Notes: a model not told the origin generated them from the letters alone. Positions 42,615 through 52,583 are shown, counted from the stretch's first letter. The stretch is DNA of 64,000 bases from an uncultured Blautia sp. (GCA_900543715.1 UQSX01000009.1:1-64000), one strand, 5' to 3'. Made by a program: numbers and translations.

Positions 42615-43369
42615 ACTTTTTCCTCCGCTTTTTCTGCGATATAGAAGAACTCTTCTGCAATGCCGGGCGCTGATGCAAATACTCTTTCCGGATCCGCCAG
42701 GACAGTTCCTCCAGCTTCCTCCACCAGAAGCTTCCCTGCTGCATAGTCCCAGAGCTTCAGATGGCCCTCATAGAATCCTTCCAGCCGGCCGCAGGCCACA
42801 TAAGCCAGCTCAAGAGCCGCGGATCCAATTCTCCGCACATCCTGACACCTGTCATAGATACGCCGCATACGGGCAAAAGCCCGGTCTGCGTCTTCTCTGC
42901 AGCCCGGCGCAGTGCCTATACTGATCAGGCTCTGAGAAAGAGAACTGGCTTTGCTCACAAAAATCTGTTCTTCATTCAGGAAGGCCCCCTGTCCTTTTCC
43001 AGCCTGGAAAAATTCATGAGAAAAGGGATTGTATACGATTCCAAACTGAATCTCTCCTGCCTCTGCATAGGCCAGAGAGATAACGCTGTGCTGGAAATCA
43101 TGGATAAGGTTGGTAGTGCCGTCTACAGGGTCCAGGATCCAGATCTTTCCATTCATATCTATTTCCTGATTATCCTTCTCTTCCCCCAGAAACTGGATAC
43201 TGCTGTCGAGCTGAGACAGCTTCTCAAAAATCATCTTCTGTACCCGGATATCCACCTCTGTTACATAATCTGTTTTGCTCTTTTCTGAAATCCTCTCGAT
43301 TCCTTCCCGTTCTATCAGCTCATTGCCTGCCTCCAGAACAATATCCATCGCCCTGCTGTATAAATTCAT
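42611..43369 (-). CDS. Inositol monophosphatase family phosphatase
   Basis: 252 residues from ATG 43369, GGAGG 7 bases upstream. Metal-site motifs complete: FLGEEKDNQE near 62-71, WILDPVDGTTNLIHDF near 79-94 (DPVDGTTN) and LKLWDYAAGKLLVEEAGG near 206-223. The family hydrolyses inositol-1-phosphate, PAP, FBP or similar phosphomonoesters with Mg2+. Coupled to the RpiR regulator; 90 bases behind the PHP gene with no clear terminator in between. Confidence 0.93.
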   Translation of the reverse strand: MNLYSRAMDIVLEAGNELIEREGIERISEKSKTDYVTEVDIRVQKMIFEKLSQLDSSIQFLGEEKDNQEIDMNGKIWILDPVDGTTNLIHDFQHSVISLAYAEAGEIQFGIVYNPFSHEFFQAGKGQGAFLNEEQIFVSKASSLSQSLISIGTAPGCREDADRAFARMRRIYDRCQDVRRIGSAALELAYVACGRLEGFYEGHLKLWDYAAGKLLVEEAGGTVLADPERVFASAPGIAEEFFYIAEKAEEKV

Positions 43370-43459
43370 TATTTTCCTCCATGCTCCTGAAATTCTATAA
43401 AACATCCATGGGTGTCCGCCCCAGCATGATGCCTGTAAGCTTTCGCCTCTTTTGTATCA

Positions 43460-44257
43460 TTATACTCCTTGTTGGGTGGTTAGTATAGAGACATAATCGC
43501 CGCCTATGGCATAGATTTCTTTCAGGGCTTTTTTAAGGAGGCCGGCTGTTTTTACCTGGAAGCTGGCAAAGTCTGAGACTTTTATGCTGTATCTTCCGGC
43601 CTTCATTTCTTCGTACAGATCTTCCACACGGCAGGTCTCTTTGGTGAAGCTGGTGCGGATACAGCCATACTGGACGGCCTGGTGGGTGTCGCTTCCTGCT
43701 ACTACCGGGATATTCAGCCGTTTCCCCAGCTCCTCTGTTTTCTCCTCAGTTGTCCTCCGGTCTGCTGCGATGTCTTTGCCATTCAGATCCAGGAAGTCCA
43801 GCCTCCTTAACTGTTCCATAGGAAGCTCCGGAATATGTCCCCCTTCCCGGAAAGGGTGTCCGGCTCCTACGATCACATGATACTGGTCAAAGAAATCCCG
43901 CAGCTTTTCAAAAGGAAGAAACTTTTCCTTTTCCTTATAGGGTTCCAGCCTCTTATTCAGCTCCAGGATCTCTTCCGGAATTCCCACGCAGAGGATATGA
44001 CCGCCCTCTGCAATATCTGTTTCCATACCTGCGAATATCCGCAGTCCCTGATCCGTAACCAGTGTATCCCCTTCTCTGTCGTATTTGTCCAAGAGATATC
44101 CGTAAACCTCATCAAACTGCAAGGTATTAAAATGTTCTGTCAGGCATAAAGCATCCAGTCCTGCTCCCTTTGCTTCGCCAAAAAGCCAGTCTGTATAGAC
44201 GGTAGAGAAAGGAAGCCGCTTAGCCAGCTTCCCATGTGTGTGAAAATCCATATACAT
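43460..44257 (-). CDS. PHP-domain phosphoesterase
   Basis: 265 residues from ATG 44257 (GGAGG 11 bases ahead; GTG 44269 overlaps that site). The metal-binding blocks of the PHP fold are present in order: MDFHTHGKL, DALCLTEHFN, AGMETDIAEGGHIL, GAGHPFREGG and VAGSDTHQ. This arrangement is shared with histidinol-phosphatase and nucleotide or sugar-phosphate esterases. Substrate unknown; position between EcfT and the IMPase-like gene suggests it works on the imported compound. Confidence 0.9.
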   Translation of the reverse strand: MYMDFHTHGKLAKRLPFSTVYTDWLFGEAKGAGLDALCLTEHFNTLQFDEVYGYLLDKYDREGDTLVTDQGLRIFAGMETDIAEGGHILCVGIPEEILELNKRLEPYKEKEKFLPFEKLRDFFDQYHVIVGAGHPFREGGHIPELPMEQLRRLDFLDLNGKDIAADRRTTEEKTEELGKRLNIPVVAGSDTHQAVQYGCIRTSFTKETCRVEDLYEEMKAGRYSIKVSDFASFQVKTAGLLKKALKEIYAIGGDYVSILTTQQGV

Positions 44258-44272
44258 GCTTATGAGCACCTC

Positions 44273-45109
44273 CTAAAGTATTGTAGCTGCCATCACCGTA
44301 AGGGAAACCCACAGAAAAGACACGGCCAGGAAAAGCAGATCATCGTAAGTCACCTTCAGAGTGGAAAGCTTCATCTTCTTTACTTCTTTGTTTCCTGCAT
44401 CGTAGCGGTATCCCTTGATCTCTAAAGCCTCCACTGTAGTCCTGGAACGCTTTGCTGTATTCAGCATAAGAGGATAGAACGAATGGATAATAATCTTGAT
44501 CTGATAAATCAGATATCTGATCTTTCCTGTCAGAGATTCTATCTGCGGAGCATTTCCTCTCAGGCGGTAAGACAGTAGAACATTCTGAAATTCTTCCATG
44601 AGCATCGGAAGCATACGGTATGCATAGGAAATGGAGAAAGAAAGCTTCTCCGGGCAGCCATACCACATCAAGCCCTTGGAAAGCCTGTCTGGATCCAGCC
44701 CTGAAAACACAGTGACAGAGGCCAGGGAAACTGTGGCAACTTTCAAAGTAAGGACTAAGAGCGGCAATATAGTCTCTGCATTTCCTCCGAAAAGCAAAGA
44801 AACCACAAAAAGATAACCGGTCTGGGAAAATACTCCCAATATAAAGAGAAACAATACCAGACCGGCTACTCTGGCCATAATGGTCGTTACTGCCACCAAA
44901 AGGAAGCAGCCCAGCAGGAATACCAGGTTATCCACAAACCAGGGGGCCAGGGCAAAAAATACATACCACACAAGAAGAATCCTGGGATCCAGCTTTGCGA
45001 TTACCGTATCGTCATTTCCATAGGCATTTTTCAACACCTGGTTTCTGAGAAAATCCATAGATATCTTGTCCACAACACTGTCCGTCAGTTTTTTCATAAC
45101 CTTTTCCAT
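44273..45109 (-). CDS. ECF transporter transmembrane subunit EcfT (first module)
   Basis: 278 residues from ATG 45109 (GGAGGTTGAGAGA ahead). About five helices (ILLVWYVFFALAPWFVD; LVFLLGCFLLVAVTTIM) and the coupling-helix region with YRLRGNAPQIESL near 176-188 and TTVEALEIKGYRYDAGN near 225-241. It couples ATP hydrolysis to the toppling of the S component. Follows the ATPase gene by 4 bases. Confidence 0.9.
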   Translation of the reverse strand: MEKVMKKLTDSVVDKISMDFLRNQVLKNAYGNDDTVIAKLDPRILLVWYVFFALAPWFVDNLVFLLGCFLLVAVTTIMARVAGLVLFLFILGVFSQTGYLFVVSLLFGGNAETILPLLVLTLKVATVSLASVTVFSGLDPDRLSKGLMWYGCPEKLSFSISYAYRMLPMLMEEFQNVLLSYRLRGNAPQIESLTGKIRYLIYQIKIIIHSFYPLMLNTAKRSRTTVEALEIKGYRYDAGNKEVKKMKLSTLKVTYDDLLFLAVSFLWVSLTVMAATIL

Positions 45110-45113
45110 TCTC

Positions 45114-46805
45114 TCAACCTCCGAATCCATCCACAAACTCATCTACTGTATAACAGTAGGCCTGCTTGTCAAGGGCCTGGCCCATGGCAAAAATCTCAGG
45201 AGGACGGATTCCTGCAGTATCCACAACTTCCTGACTGCCGAATATCTCATCCCTGCTCCCGTCTGCTATGATCCTTCCCTGAGAGAGAACGATGATCCTC
45301 TGGGCCCACTCACATACAAGCTGCATGTCATGTGTAGCGATCATTACTGTTTCCGTAATATCCTTCATATCATTAAGAGTTTTCATGATTTCTTTTCTGG
45401 TAGCAATATCCAGATTTGCAGTAGGCTCATCCAGAAGGAGGATCTCCGGATCCAGGGCAATACCTATAACCAGGCTTGCTCTTCTCATCTGTCCTCCGGA
45501 AAGGAGCCTGCCGTCCCGATCTTTCAGCCTTGTAAGACGGAATCGTTCCAAAAGCTTTCTGGTTCTCTCTTCCCAGTCCTCCACACCCCGCACCTTCATG
45601 GCAAAAGAAATATCATTTTCTATGGAATCCTTGATAAACATATCCTCCGGATTCTGATAGACAAGGGATACATACCTGGAAAGGTTCTCAGGTCTGGTGT
45701 CCTTTGTATTAATATCTTTTATCAATACCTCCCCGGAAACAGGTTTCAAAAGCCCTGTCATCATTTTCATCAAAGTGGATTTCCCTGCCCCATTGGAACC
45801 GATAAGAGCGATTTTTTCGCCTCTGCGTATTTCCAGGTTCAGATCCTCAAAAATTTTTCTGGGCTCTCCCTTTACAGAACGATAAGAAACTGACGCATGT
45901 TTATACTGTACTGAAGGCTCTGTTCTTTTCTCCTGGGTCCGGTGTTCCATATGTCTGTTATCAAAAGACAGGTTCTGAAAAGCCTTTTTCCCTTCCTCTA
46001 TAGTAGAAGGGTAGACTCTTTTACAAGGGAGCAGGCCTTTTTTCTCCATCTGGTATGCAGCCAGAGTTATCTGAGGTGGGAAAATATTACAGGACTGAAG
46101 CTCCTCCACCCGGCTTAAGGCCTCTCTGGCAGACAGTTTCCATTCCACATGTCCGTCCTTTAAAAGCAATACGTTTTTACAGTAATCTGCAATATATTCC
46201 GTATGGTGTTCGATAACAATGATGGTTTTCCCCTGGTTTTCATTAAGCTCTTTCAAGACCTTATAAATCCGGTCTGCATGGCAGGGATCCAGCTGAGCGA
46301 TAGGCTCGTCCAGTATCAGCACGTCCGGTCTGAGAGAAACGGCTCCTGCCAGAGCCAGAAGATGAGTCTGGCCTCCGGAAAGCTGGAATACATAATCATT
46401 TTCTCTTCCGGTAAGGCCGCAGAGCTCCAGAGCTTCCATTCCCCGCTCCCTGTAATCCTTCATAGCATAATTCATACATGCATAAGAAGCATCGTCCAAA
46501 ACTGTGGGACGGACAATCTGGTTCTCAAAATCCTGATACACATACCCCACCTTCTGGGCCAGAGTTCCGATATCCAACTCCCTGGTGGAAACTCCTCCTG
46601 CCAGAACCTCTCCCTGAAAGTCCCCGGTGATAAAATGGGGGATCAGCCCGTTCATGACTTTGCACAGTGTAGACTTGCCGCATCCGTTATTCCCCACAAT
46701 AGCCAGAAAGTCTCCCTTTTCAATTTCCAGATTTACGTCTTTTAAAGTGGGGGCCAAAGCCCCCGGATAAGAATAGGTAAGATTTTTGATTTCTATACTG
46801 TTCAT
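45114..46805 (-). CDS. ECF transporter ATPase, two ABC domains in one chain (first module)
   Basis: 563 residues from ATG 46805; the open frame runs 47 codons further up into the S-component gene without a site. Domain 1: GNNGCGKST near 37, LSGGQTHLLALAGA, LILDEPIAQLD. Domain 2: GSNGAGKST near 342, LLSGGQMRRASLVIG, LLLDEPTANLD. The two halves correspond to EcfA and EcfA' fused, typical of dedicated (group I) ECF transporters. Confidence 0.94.
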   Translation of the reverse strand: MNSIEIKNLTYSYPGALAPTLKDVNLEIEKGDFLAIVGNNGCGKSTLCKVMNGLIPHFITGDFQGEVLAGGVSTRELDIGTLAQKVGYVYQDFENQIVRPTVLDDASYACMNYAMKDYRERGMEALELCGLTGRENDYVFQLSGGQTHLLALAGAVSLRPDVLILDEPIAQLDPCHADRIYKVLKELNENQGKTIIVIEHHTEYIADYCKNVLLLKDGHVEWKLSAREALSRVEELQSCNIFPPQITLAAYQMEKKGLLPCKRVYPSTIEEGKKAFQNLSFDNRHMEHRTQEKRTEPSVQYKHASVSYRSVKGEPRKIFEDLNLEIRRGEKIALIGSNGAGKSTLMKMMTGLLKPVSGEVLIKDINTKDTRPENLSRYVSLVYQNPEDMFIKDSIENDISFAMKVRGVEDWEERTRKLLERFRLTRLKDRDGRLLSGGQMRRASLVIGIALDPEILLLDEPTANLDIATRKEIMKTLNDMKDITETVMIATHDMQLVCEWAQRIIVLSQGRIIADGSRDEIFGSQEVVDTAGIRPPEIFAMGQALDKQAYCYTVDEFVDGFGG

Positions 46806-46816
46806 AGCTTCACTCT

Positions 46817-47662
46817 CTATGCGTGATTCTCTGCAGGTTTCTCTGCTTTTTTCTTTATTACCACAATTACTGCTACTGCGATCACTGCCGCTGCTGCCAT
46901 GCCTGCGGCCAGGGCTGTGCCGCTGCCTGCCCATCCGGCTTCCCAATCGATCAGCGCCATGCCGTTCTCTGCCAGCATTTCTGAAACCACTGCCAGCGCG
47001 AATGCCGCCAGTGAACAGACAATAACTTTTCCTCCGATAGGATCCATGGCAGTCTTCTCAGTTCTTGGCTCAATTCCCAGCAGAGGCTCGATCTTCCCAT
47101 AAAGCTTTGGCACCAGAAACAAGGTTGGAAGCATACAGAAAAGAATTCCGGAAAATACCACGTCATTGAGGCAGGCAAAGCCCTCTGTGGCAAATACACT
47201 CTGGGGAAGGCCGGGAACCGCCTCAAAATCCTGCACAGCAAACTGGACCTTCAGGATATCTACGATCATGCCCAGGACCTGCTGAATAGCCACACCGCCG
47301 ATAGCGGCCGCACCTACCAAAGTTCTGTTTTTGGGATTTCTCACCAGACGTCCTGCAATATACACGCCGATGGTCACTGTGATAAATTTTTCCAGTTCTC
47401 CCAGTCCTCCGAACTGACCTAACATGATCTCACTGAAAATCAGCTCTCCTGTGGCTGCTCCGAGGGCTGCGGACATAGGATCAAAAAGCATTGCAAGGAC
47501 CAAAGGGATAAACAGAAAATACTCCACGGAAAATTCTACGATCCCTACCTGAAAAGAAGGGATCAGTTCTGTAAATAAAGTTGCTAATCCGTAGAGAGAC
47601 ATAGTAAGCACAAATACCATCAATTTCTGAGACTGGGTCATCCTTTGAGTTTTCATCGTCAT
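46817..47662 (-). CDS. ECF transporter substrate-binding (S) component, unknown substrate
   Basis: 281 residues, start ATG 47662 after AGGAGGAG. Seven or so helices: VFVLTMSLYGLATLFTELI; FLFIPLVLAMLFDPMSAALGAATGEL; ITVTIGVYIAGRLV; a last helix near 250-270 (AAAVIAVAVIVVIKKK). The N-terminal part has the S-component look and ALGAATGEL is the sort of loop that faces EcfT. The C-terminal extension beyond ~200 is longer than common vitamin S components. First gene of the operon that ends with PHP, IMPase and RpiR genes. Confidence 0.8.
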   Translation of the reverse strand: MTMKTQRMTQSQKLMVFVLTMSLYGLATLFTELIPSFQVGIVEFSVEYFLFIPLVLAMLFDPMSAALGAATGELIFSEIMLGQFGGLGELEKFITVTIGVYIAGRLVRNPKNRTLVGAAAIGGVAIQQVLGMIVDILKVQFAVQDFEAVPGLPQSVFATEGFACLNDVVFSGILFCMLPTLFLVPKLYGKIEPLLGIEPRTEKTAMDPIGGKVIVCSLAAFALAVVSEMLAENGMALIDWEAGWAGSGTALAAGMAAAAVIAVAVIVVIKKKAEKPAENHA

Positions 47663-47855
47663 TTACTCCTCCTGAAAAATAAATCTCGTTTCTTTTTACA
47701 GGAATATCATAGCAATGTGAATTTAAATCTGATAGCTTGATTTCGTAAAATGTAATTTAACTTTCATAATTATTCTATTTGAAAATTTTATTGCATTTAT
47801 CACAGCTGTATTTTACTAGGCTTGCCCTGCAGTCCATCTGTTTCGGAAAATATGC

Positions 47856-47913
47856 AAAAAAGCATATCCTGCAGAAGAAAATGTCCTGAAACATTTTCTT
47901 CTGCAGGATATGC
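47856..47913 (-). terminator. Terminator of the pst-pho operon
   Basis: A 23-bp perfect stem (arms 47862-47884 and 47891-47913) with a 6-base loop, followed on the minus strand by TTTTTTGC. The stretch 47663-47855 between it and the S-component start is AT-rich and holds no gene; no riboswitch was recognised there. Confidence 0.92.
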
Positions 47914-47940
47914 CCGTACAGTCATATAAACTTTATGTGA

Positions 47941-49602
47941 TTATTGGTCTTCCGGCAGCGTAAGGATAAACTTGCTGCCTTCTCCTAAGGTACTTTCCAC
48001 CTTCATGTCTGCACCCAGGAACATGGTGCCGTGTTTTACGATAGACAGCCCCAATCCGGTTCCGCCAATAGCTTTGGAATGACTCTTATCTACCCGGTAG
48101 AATCTCTCGAAAATACGCTTCTGATCCTCCTCAGATACGCCGATTCCCGTGTCCTCCACAGTGATCACCGGCCGTTCTCCTTCCTGAGATATAGTCACGG
48201 TCAAGCTTCCGCCTTTTTTGTTATACTTGATCCCGTTATCACAAAGATTATAAATGATTTCATCCAGGATGGTCTTAACCGTATTTGTCTTAATATGAGG
48301 TCCATAGAGATAGCAGTGAACACCCTCTGCCTTGGCATGGTCTTCCATTCGCATAAAAATCTCTCTGACCAGTTCATAGAGATCCACGTTTTCCTTTTCA
48401 TAAGGGAGTTTCCCTTCGTCAAGCTGGGAAATCTTGATCACGTCATTGACCAGAGTGATCAGTCTCTGGGCCTCCTTAAATATCCGGCCGGCAAATTTCT
48501 TGGTATCCTCCGGCTTTACAAATCCATCGCTGATGATCTCCGCAAATCCGGAAATAGAAGTCAAAGGAGTCTTGAGTTCATGAGATACATTTGCAGTAAA
48601 CTCCCTCCTCATCTGCTCCCCTTTCATCTTTTCTGTTACGTCCAGGATCAAAATCACTGCACCGGTAACCTTACCATTCTGAAAAACAGGGTTCGCCGCC
48701 ACCTGGCAGGTAATTCCCTGAAACTCCTGATTGGAGATCACATGCTGGCCGCTGAGCACTTTTTCTACAGTCTTCTGGAAATTTTCGCTTCTGTTAAGGG
48801 CCAGTACACTTTGTCTGGCGTCCTTTTCTCTGGCCCCCAAAAGTTTCAGTGCGCTGGAATTATAAGACAGAACTTCTGTATGAGAATCTATGACCAGGAA
48901 TCCCTCTTCCATATTGTCAGTGATCATAGAAAACTCTTCCTGTTGGCGCTTGGCCTCAGCAATTTCTGCCTGAAGAGATTTCTGCTGCCGGTTGATCCTT
49001 GTAAGCAGAGGTGCAACCTCCTCATAGGTCTGATTTTCTTCCGGATGGTCCAGATCCAGTCCATTCAGCGGATTTACGATCTGTTTTGCCAGTCTGGAGG
49101 CAAGGACTCCCGCCAGGACCAGTGCCAGGATCAGAATGATCAGCAGAGGCTGGATCATACCGCCTAAAAGACCCGGCAGATTATACTGAACGCTGGAAAC
49201 CCGGAGTACTGTGCCGTCACTGAGCCGCACAGCATAGTACAGGGTTCTTTGGGACAGCGTATCTGAATCTCTTACTGCCATTCCGCTTCCATCCGCCATT
49301 GCTTCCTGTATTTCTTCTCTGTCCAGATGGTTTTCCATATCCTCTGCATCTGAACGGTTATCAAAAAGTACGGTGCCGTCTGTGTCAATGTAGGTGATCC
49401 TTTCTGCCTCAGCAGGAATAGAGTCAAAGGCCCCCATTCCTTCATTTTCCACGGCAATAGAAAGGAACTCCGCTTCTGTGCGGAGTTCCTCTTCCAGCTG
49501 ATTTCCAAAGTGGTTATACAGCACCCCCATGGTCAGCCCGCCGCTGGCCAGAAGCACGATCACAGACGCCAGGATGATTGATTTAAAAATCCTTTTTGTC
49601 AT
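47941..49602 (-). CDS. phoR: Phosphate-regulon-type sensor histidine kinase PhoR
   Basis: 553 residues. Helix 1 near 7-28 (SIILASVIVLLASGGLTMGVL), an outside domain, helix 2 near 152-170 (PLLIILILALVLAGVLAS), a PAS-type segment (FLVIDSHTEVLSYNSSALKLLG), the H box FTANVSHELKTPLTSISGF near 338-356, and N/G boxes (NLCDNGIKYNKKGG, VEDTGIGVSEED, GGTGLGLSIVKHG). Overlaps phoB by 4 bases. Senses phosphate state through PhoU/Pst in known systems. Confidence 0.93.
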   Translation of the reverse strand: MTKRIFKSIILASVIVLLASGGLTMGVLYNHFGNQLEEELRTEAEFLSIAVENEGMGAFDSIPAEAERITYIDTDGTVLFDNRSDAEDMENHLDREEIQEAMADGSGMAVRDSDTLSQRTLYYAVRLSDGTVLRVSSVQYNLPGLLGGMIQPLLIILILALVLAGVLASRLAKQIVNPLNGLDLDHPEENQTYEEVAPLLTRINRQQKSLQAEIAEAKRQQEEFSMITDNMEEGFLVIDSHTEVLSYNSSALKLLGAREKDARQSVLALNRSENFQKTVEKVLSGQHVISNQEFQGITCQVAANPVFQNGKVTGAVILILDVTEKMKGEQMRREFTANVSHELKTPLTSISGFAEIISDGFVKPEDTKKFAGRIFKEAQRLITLVNDVIKISQLDEGKLPYEKENVDLYELVREIFMRMEDHAKAEGVHCYLYGPHIKTNTVKTILDEIIYNLCDNGIKYNKKGGSLTVTISQEGERPVITVEDTGIGVSEEDQKRIFERFYRVDKSHSKAIGGTGLGLSIVKHGTMFLGADMKVESTLGEGSKFILTLPEDQ

Positions 49603-50276
49603 GAAGGTCCTCCTATTTTATATCCCATGCCTCTTACTGTTTCAATATAATGTCCCGCTTCTCCCAGCTTTTGTCTGAGAGTACGAATATGGACATCTAC
49701 GGTCCTGCTCTCTCCGTCAAACTGATATCCCCAGATTTTATCCAAAAGCTGAGCTCTGGTAAACACAATACCTGGATTTGACAGCAAAAGAAGCAAAAGC
49801 TCGAACTCTTTTAAGGTCAGGACTACCTCTCTGTCTCCCACTTTCACCTGATGCTTTTTCTGAGAAACATACAGGCCGTCAAGTGCATATTCCTTATCTG
49901 TCTGCCCTGTCTTTCCGCTTCTGCGAAGAAGAGCCTTAATCCTGGATACCAGCTCCATCATACGGAAAGGTTTGGGAATATAGTCATCTGCACCGCTGTC
50001 CAGTCCTCTCACAGTATCATACTCACTGCCTTTGGCAGTCAGCATGGCAATGGGAAGATTTTTCGTTTCACTTCTTTTTCTTAATTTTGCCAGGATATTC
50101 AGGCCATCCTCCTCTGGCAGCATAATGTCCAGAAGTATCAGATCCGGAATCTTGTTTTCTAAAGCTTTCCAGAAGTCAGAGGGCGTTCCAAATCCTTCTG
50201 CCTCCATACCCTGGCTGTTCAGCGTATAGACTACCAGTTCCCGGATACTCTCATCATCTTCTACTAAATAAATCAT
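49599..50276 (-). CDS. phoB: Phosphate-regulon response regulator PhoB/PhoP
   Basis: 225 residues. Receiver domain with DLILLDIMLPEEDGL (phospho-Asp) and PIAMLTAKGSEYD (Thr-Ala-Lys), then an OmpR-type winged helix (LTLKEFELLLLLLSNPGIVFTRAQLL; SRTVDVHIRTLRQKLGE). It should bind the Pho box ahead of pstS and activate the whole operon, including itself. Confidence 0.93.
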   Translation of the reverse strand: MIYLVEDDESIRELVVYTLNSQGMEAEGFGTPSDFWKALENKIPDLILLDIMLPEEDGLNILAKLRKRSETKNLPIAMLTAKGSEYDTVRGLDSGADDYIPKPFRMMELVSRIKALLRRSGKTGQTDKEYALDGLYVSQKKHQVKVGDREVVLTLKEFELLLLLLSNPGIVFTRAQLLDKIWGYQFDGESRTVDVHIRTLRQKLGEAGHYIETVRGMGYKIGGPS

Positions 50277-50283
50277 GAATTAT

Positions 50284-50940
50284 CTACTCCTGTCTAAGAG
50301 CCTCATGTACCCCTGTTATGGAATATTCCACCCACTGGGCAATATTCTCTGCATGGTCACCGATACGCTCTAAATATTTTGCAATCATAATCAGATCAAT
50401 ATAGTATTCAGCGTTCTTAGCATCCTTCTGCATAAGTTCAGGAAGTTCTCCTTTTACTTTGAGGAACAGATTATCCACAATATCGTCAGATTTCACTACC
50501 TCTTTGGCAGCCTCTAAATCTCTCTTTACGAAAGAATCTATACTTCCGGTTACCATCTTGATAGCAGCTTCCGCCATCTCGCCGATATGGATCTTGTGAG
50601 CGATCTCCTGGACTTTCACAAATTCAGCCATATTGGCAATGTCCTGGGCCTGGTCTCCGATCCTTTCCATATCTGAGATCATCTTTAAAGCAGAAGAAAT
50701 ATTCCGCAGATCTGTTGCCACTGGCTGCTGCTGAAGAAGGAGCCGCATACAGAGAGTCTCAATGTCTCTCTCCTTCTGATTGATCTCCTCTTCTATAATA
50801 TCCACATCTTTAATGCTGGCATTTGTATTCTCTTCCATAAGAAGATCTACCGCTTTGCGGATCCCTCTCTCACAAAGAGAACCCATCTTAATCAGTTCCA
50901 GATTTAATTCTTCAAGCTGCTGGTCGAATCTTGGTCTCAT
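50284..50940 (-). CDS. phoU: Phosphate transport regulator PhoU
   Basis: 218 residues, two three-helix repeats. RFDQQLEELNLELIKMGSLCE at the start; E/DxxxD metal-site segments in ISDMERIGDQAQDIANMAE near 84-102 and YLERIGDHAENIAQWVEY near 185-202. It relays phosphate status from PstB to PhoR. Start shares one base with the pstB stop. Confidence 0.96.
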   Translation of the reverse strand: MRPRFDQQLEELNLELIKMGSLCERGIRKAVDLLMEENTNASIKDVDIIEEEINQKERDIETLCMRLLLQQQPVATDLRNISSALKMISDMERIGDQAQDIANMAEFVKVQEIAHKIHIGEMAEAAIKMVTGSIDSFVKRDLEAAKEVVKSDDIVDNLFLKVKGELPELMQKDAKNAEYYIDLIMIAKYLERIGDHAENIAQWVEYSITGVHEALRQE

Positions 50941-51695
50941 CAGCCAAACCTCCCTGTAATATATTCCTCAGTTTTCTTATTCTTCGGCATAGAGAAGATC
51001 TGCTCAGTCTCACCGTATTCAATAACTTCTCCAAGAAGGAAGAATGCGGTCTTGTCAGAAATTCTGGCTGCCTGCTGCATATTATGAGTAACCATGACAA
51101 TAGTATAATTCTTCTTTAACTCTACTGCAAGTTCCTCGATCTTAGAAGTAGAAATCGGGTCAAGAGCGGAAGTAGGCTCGTCCATAAGAAGGACTTCCGG
51201 TTCTACGGCCAGAGCTCTGGCGATACAGAGACGCTGCTGCTGTCCGCCGGACATTCCCAGAGCGCTTAATTTCAGTCTGTCTTTTACTTCATCCCAGATG
51301 GCTGCGCCTCTTAAAGAACGCTCTACGATATCGTCCAGTTTTACTTTAGAACGGATACCGTGGGTTCTGGGTCCGTAAGCAATGTTATCATAGATGCTCA
51401 TGGGGAAAGGATTGGGTTTCTGGAATACCATACCTACTCGTTTTCTCAGAAGGTTTACATTCATACTACCATAAATATCCTCTCCGTCCAGAAGGATCTG
51501 TCCGGTGATCTTACATCCCTCTACCAGGTCGTTCATACGGTTCAGGGATTTTAACAGGGTTGATTTACCACATCCGGAAGGACCGATAAATGCTGTGATC
51601 TCATTTGCCTGGATTTCCAGGTTAATATTTTTTAAAGCTTTGAAAGCTCCGTTATCATAATAAAGATCCAAATTAGAAATTGAAAATTTACTCAT
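50940..51695 (-). CDS. pstB: Phosphate ABC transporter ATPase PstB
   Basis: 251 residues. Walker [13 protein letters not shown] near 38-49, the PstB-type [22 protein letters not shown] near 83-104, signature [15 protein letters not shown] near 148-162, and [15 protein letters not shown]. Energises phosphate uptake. Confidence 0.97.
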   Translation of the reverse strand: MSKFSISNLDLYYDNGAFKALKNINLEIQANEITAFIGPSGCGKSTLLKSLNRMNDLVEGCKITGQILLDGEDIYGSMNVNLLRKRVGMVFQKPNPFPMSIYDNIAYGPRTHGIRSKVKLDDIVERSLRGAAIWDEVKDRLKLSALGMSGGQQQRLCIARALAVEPEVLLMDEPTSALDPISTSKIEELAVELKKNYTIVMVTHNMQQAARISDKTAFFLLGEVIEYGETEQIFSMPKNKKTEEYITGRFG

Positions 51696-51704
51696 GTTCC
51701 TTAA

Positions 51705-52583
51705 TTATCCTTTCTTTATCATCTTGGCCACTCTTCCGGATACCCAGTTAATAAAGAGTACCACGATCAGAAGCACTACTGCTGTGGCATAGGCTGCATC
51801 AATATGAAGTCCCTCGCTTGCCAGAGTATACATGTGTACGGAAAGTGTTCTTGTAGAAGACATAACGCTCTTGGGCATTTCTGCAACAGTACCGGCTGTA
51901 TACATCAAAGCTGCCGTCTCACCTACGATACGTCCGATAGCCAGGATAACACCGGAAAGAATACCAGGTACAGCGGAAGGAAGGATTACCACAAAAATTG
52001 TCCGCAGTCTTCCGGCTCCCAGACCGAAGCTGGCTTCTCGATACATATCCGGCACTGCCAGCAGAGCTTCTTCTGTGGTCCTCATGATAACTGGAAGGAC
52101 CATAATAGCCAGGGTAAAGGCGCCTGCCAGCATAGAATAGCCCCACTTCAGTGCAGTTACAAAGAACAGCATACCGAAAAGTCCATATACGATAGACGGA
52201 ATACCCGTCAGGGTTTCAGCGGTCACACGGACAACGCTTACCAGTTTGTTGCCCTTTTTCGCATACTCTACCAGGTATACAGCCGCCAGGATTCCCAGAG
52301 GTCCTGCGATCACCAGAGACAGCAGGGTCATACCAACGGTATTGATAATCGAAGGCAGCATAGAAACATTGTCTGAATTATACTCCAGCTGGAATAAGCT
52401 GGGTTTCAGGTTCGGGATTCCCATAACCAGAATATATCCGATAATAAATACTAAAGTCAAGAAAGTGATCAGTGCAGCAAGTCCCACCAGCACGGCAAGG
52501 ATCAGAGAGCCGGGATTGCTGGAATAAGATTTGATACGCTGCTTTGTAGTCTGCACATTAATTGGTCTTATTGCCTCATCCAT
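51705..52583 (-). CDS. pstA: Phosphate ABC transporter permease PstA
   Basis: 292 residues, six helices. The start of the core is at LAALITFLTLVFIIGYILV. The EAA-like loop TTEEALLAVPDMYREASFGLGAGRLRTI (about 165-192) contacts PstB. Overlaps the end of pstC by 8 bases. Confidence 0.95.
   Translation of the reverse strand: MDEAIRPINVQTTKQRIKSYSSNPGSLILAVLVGLAALITFLTLVFIIGYILVMGIPNLKPSLFQLEYNSDNVSMLPSIINTVGMTLLSLVIAGPLGILAAVYLVEYAKKGNKLVSVVRVTAETLTGIPSIVYGLFGMLFFVTALKWGYSMLAGAFTLAIMVLPVIMRTTEEALLAVPDMYREASFGLGAGRLRTIFVVILPSAVPGILSGVILAIGRIVGETAALMYTAGTVAEMPKSVMSSTRTLSVHMYTLASEGLHIDAAYATAVVLLIVVLFINWVSGRVAKMIKKG

Noticed and set aside
47663-47855. Riboswitch ahead of the first ECF S-component gene
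   Set aside because: The region is AT-rich without a conserved aptamer core that I could recognise; the strong hairpin nearby is the pst-pho terminator.
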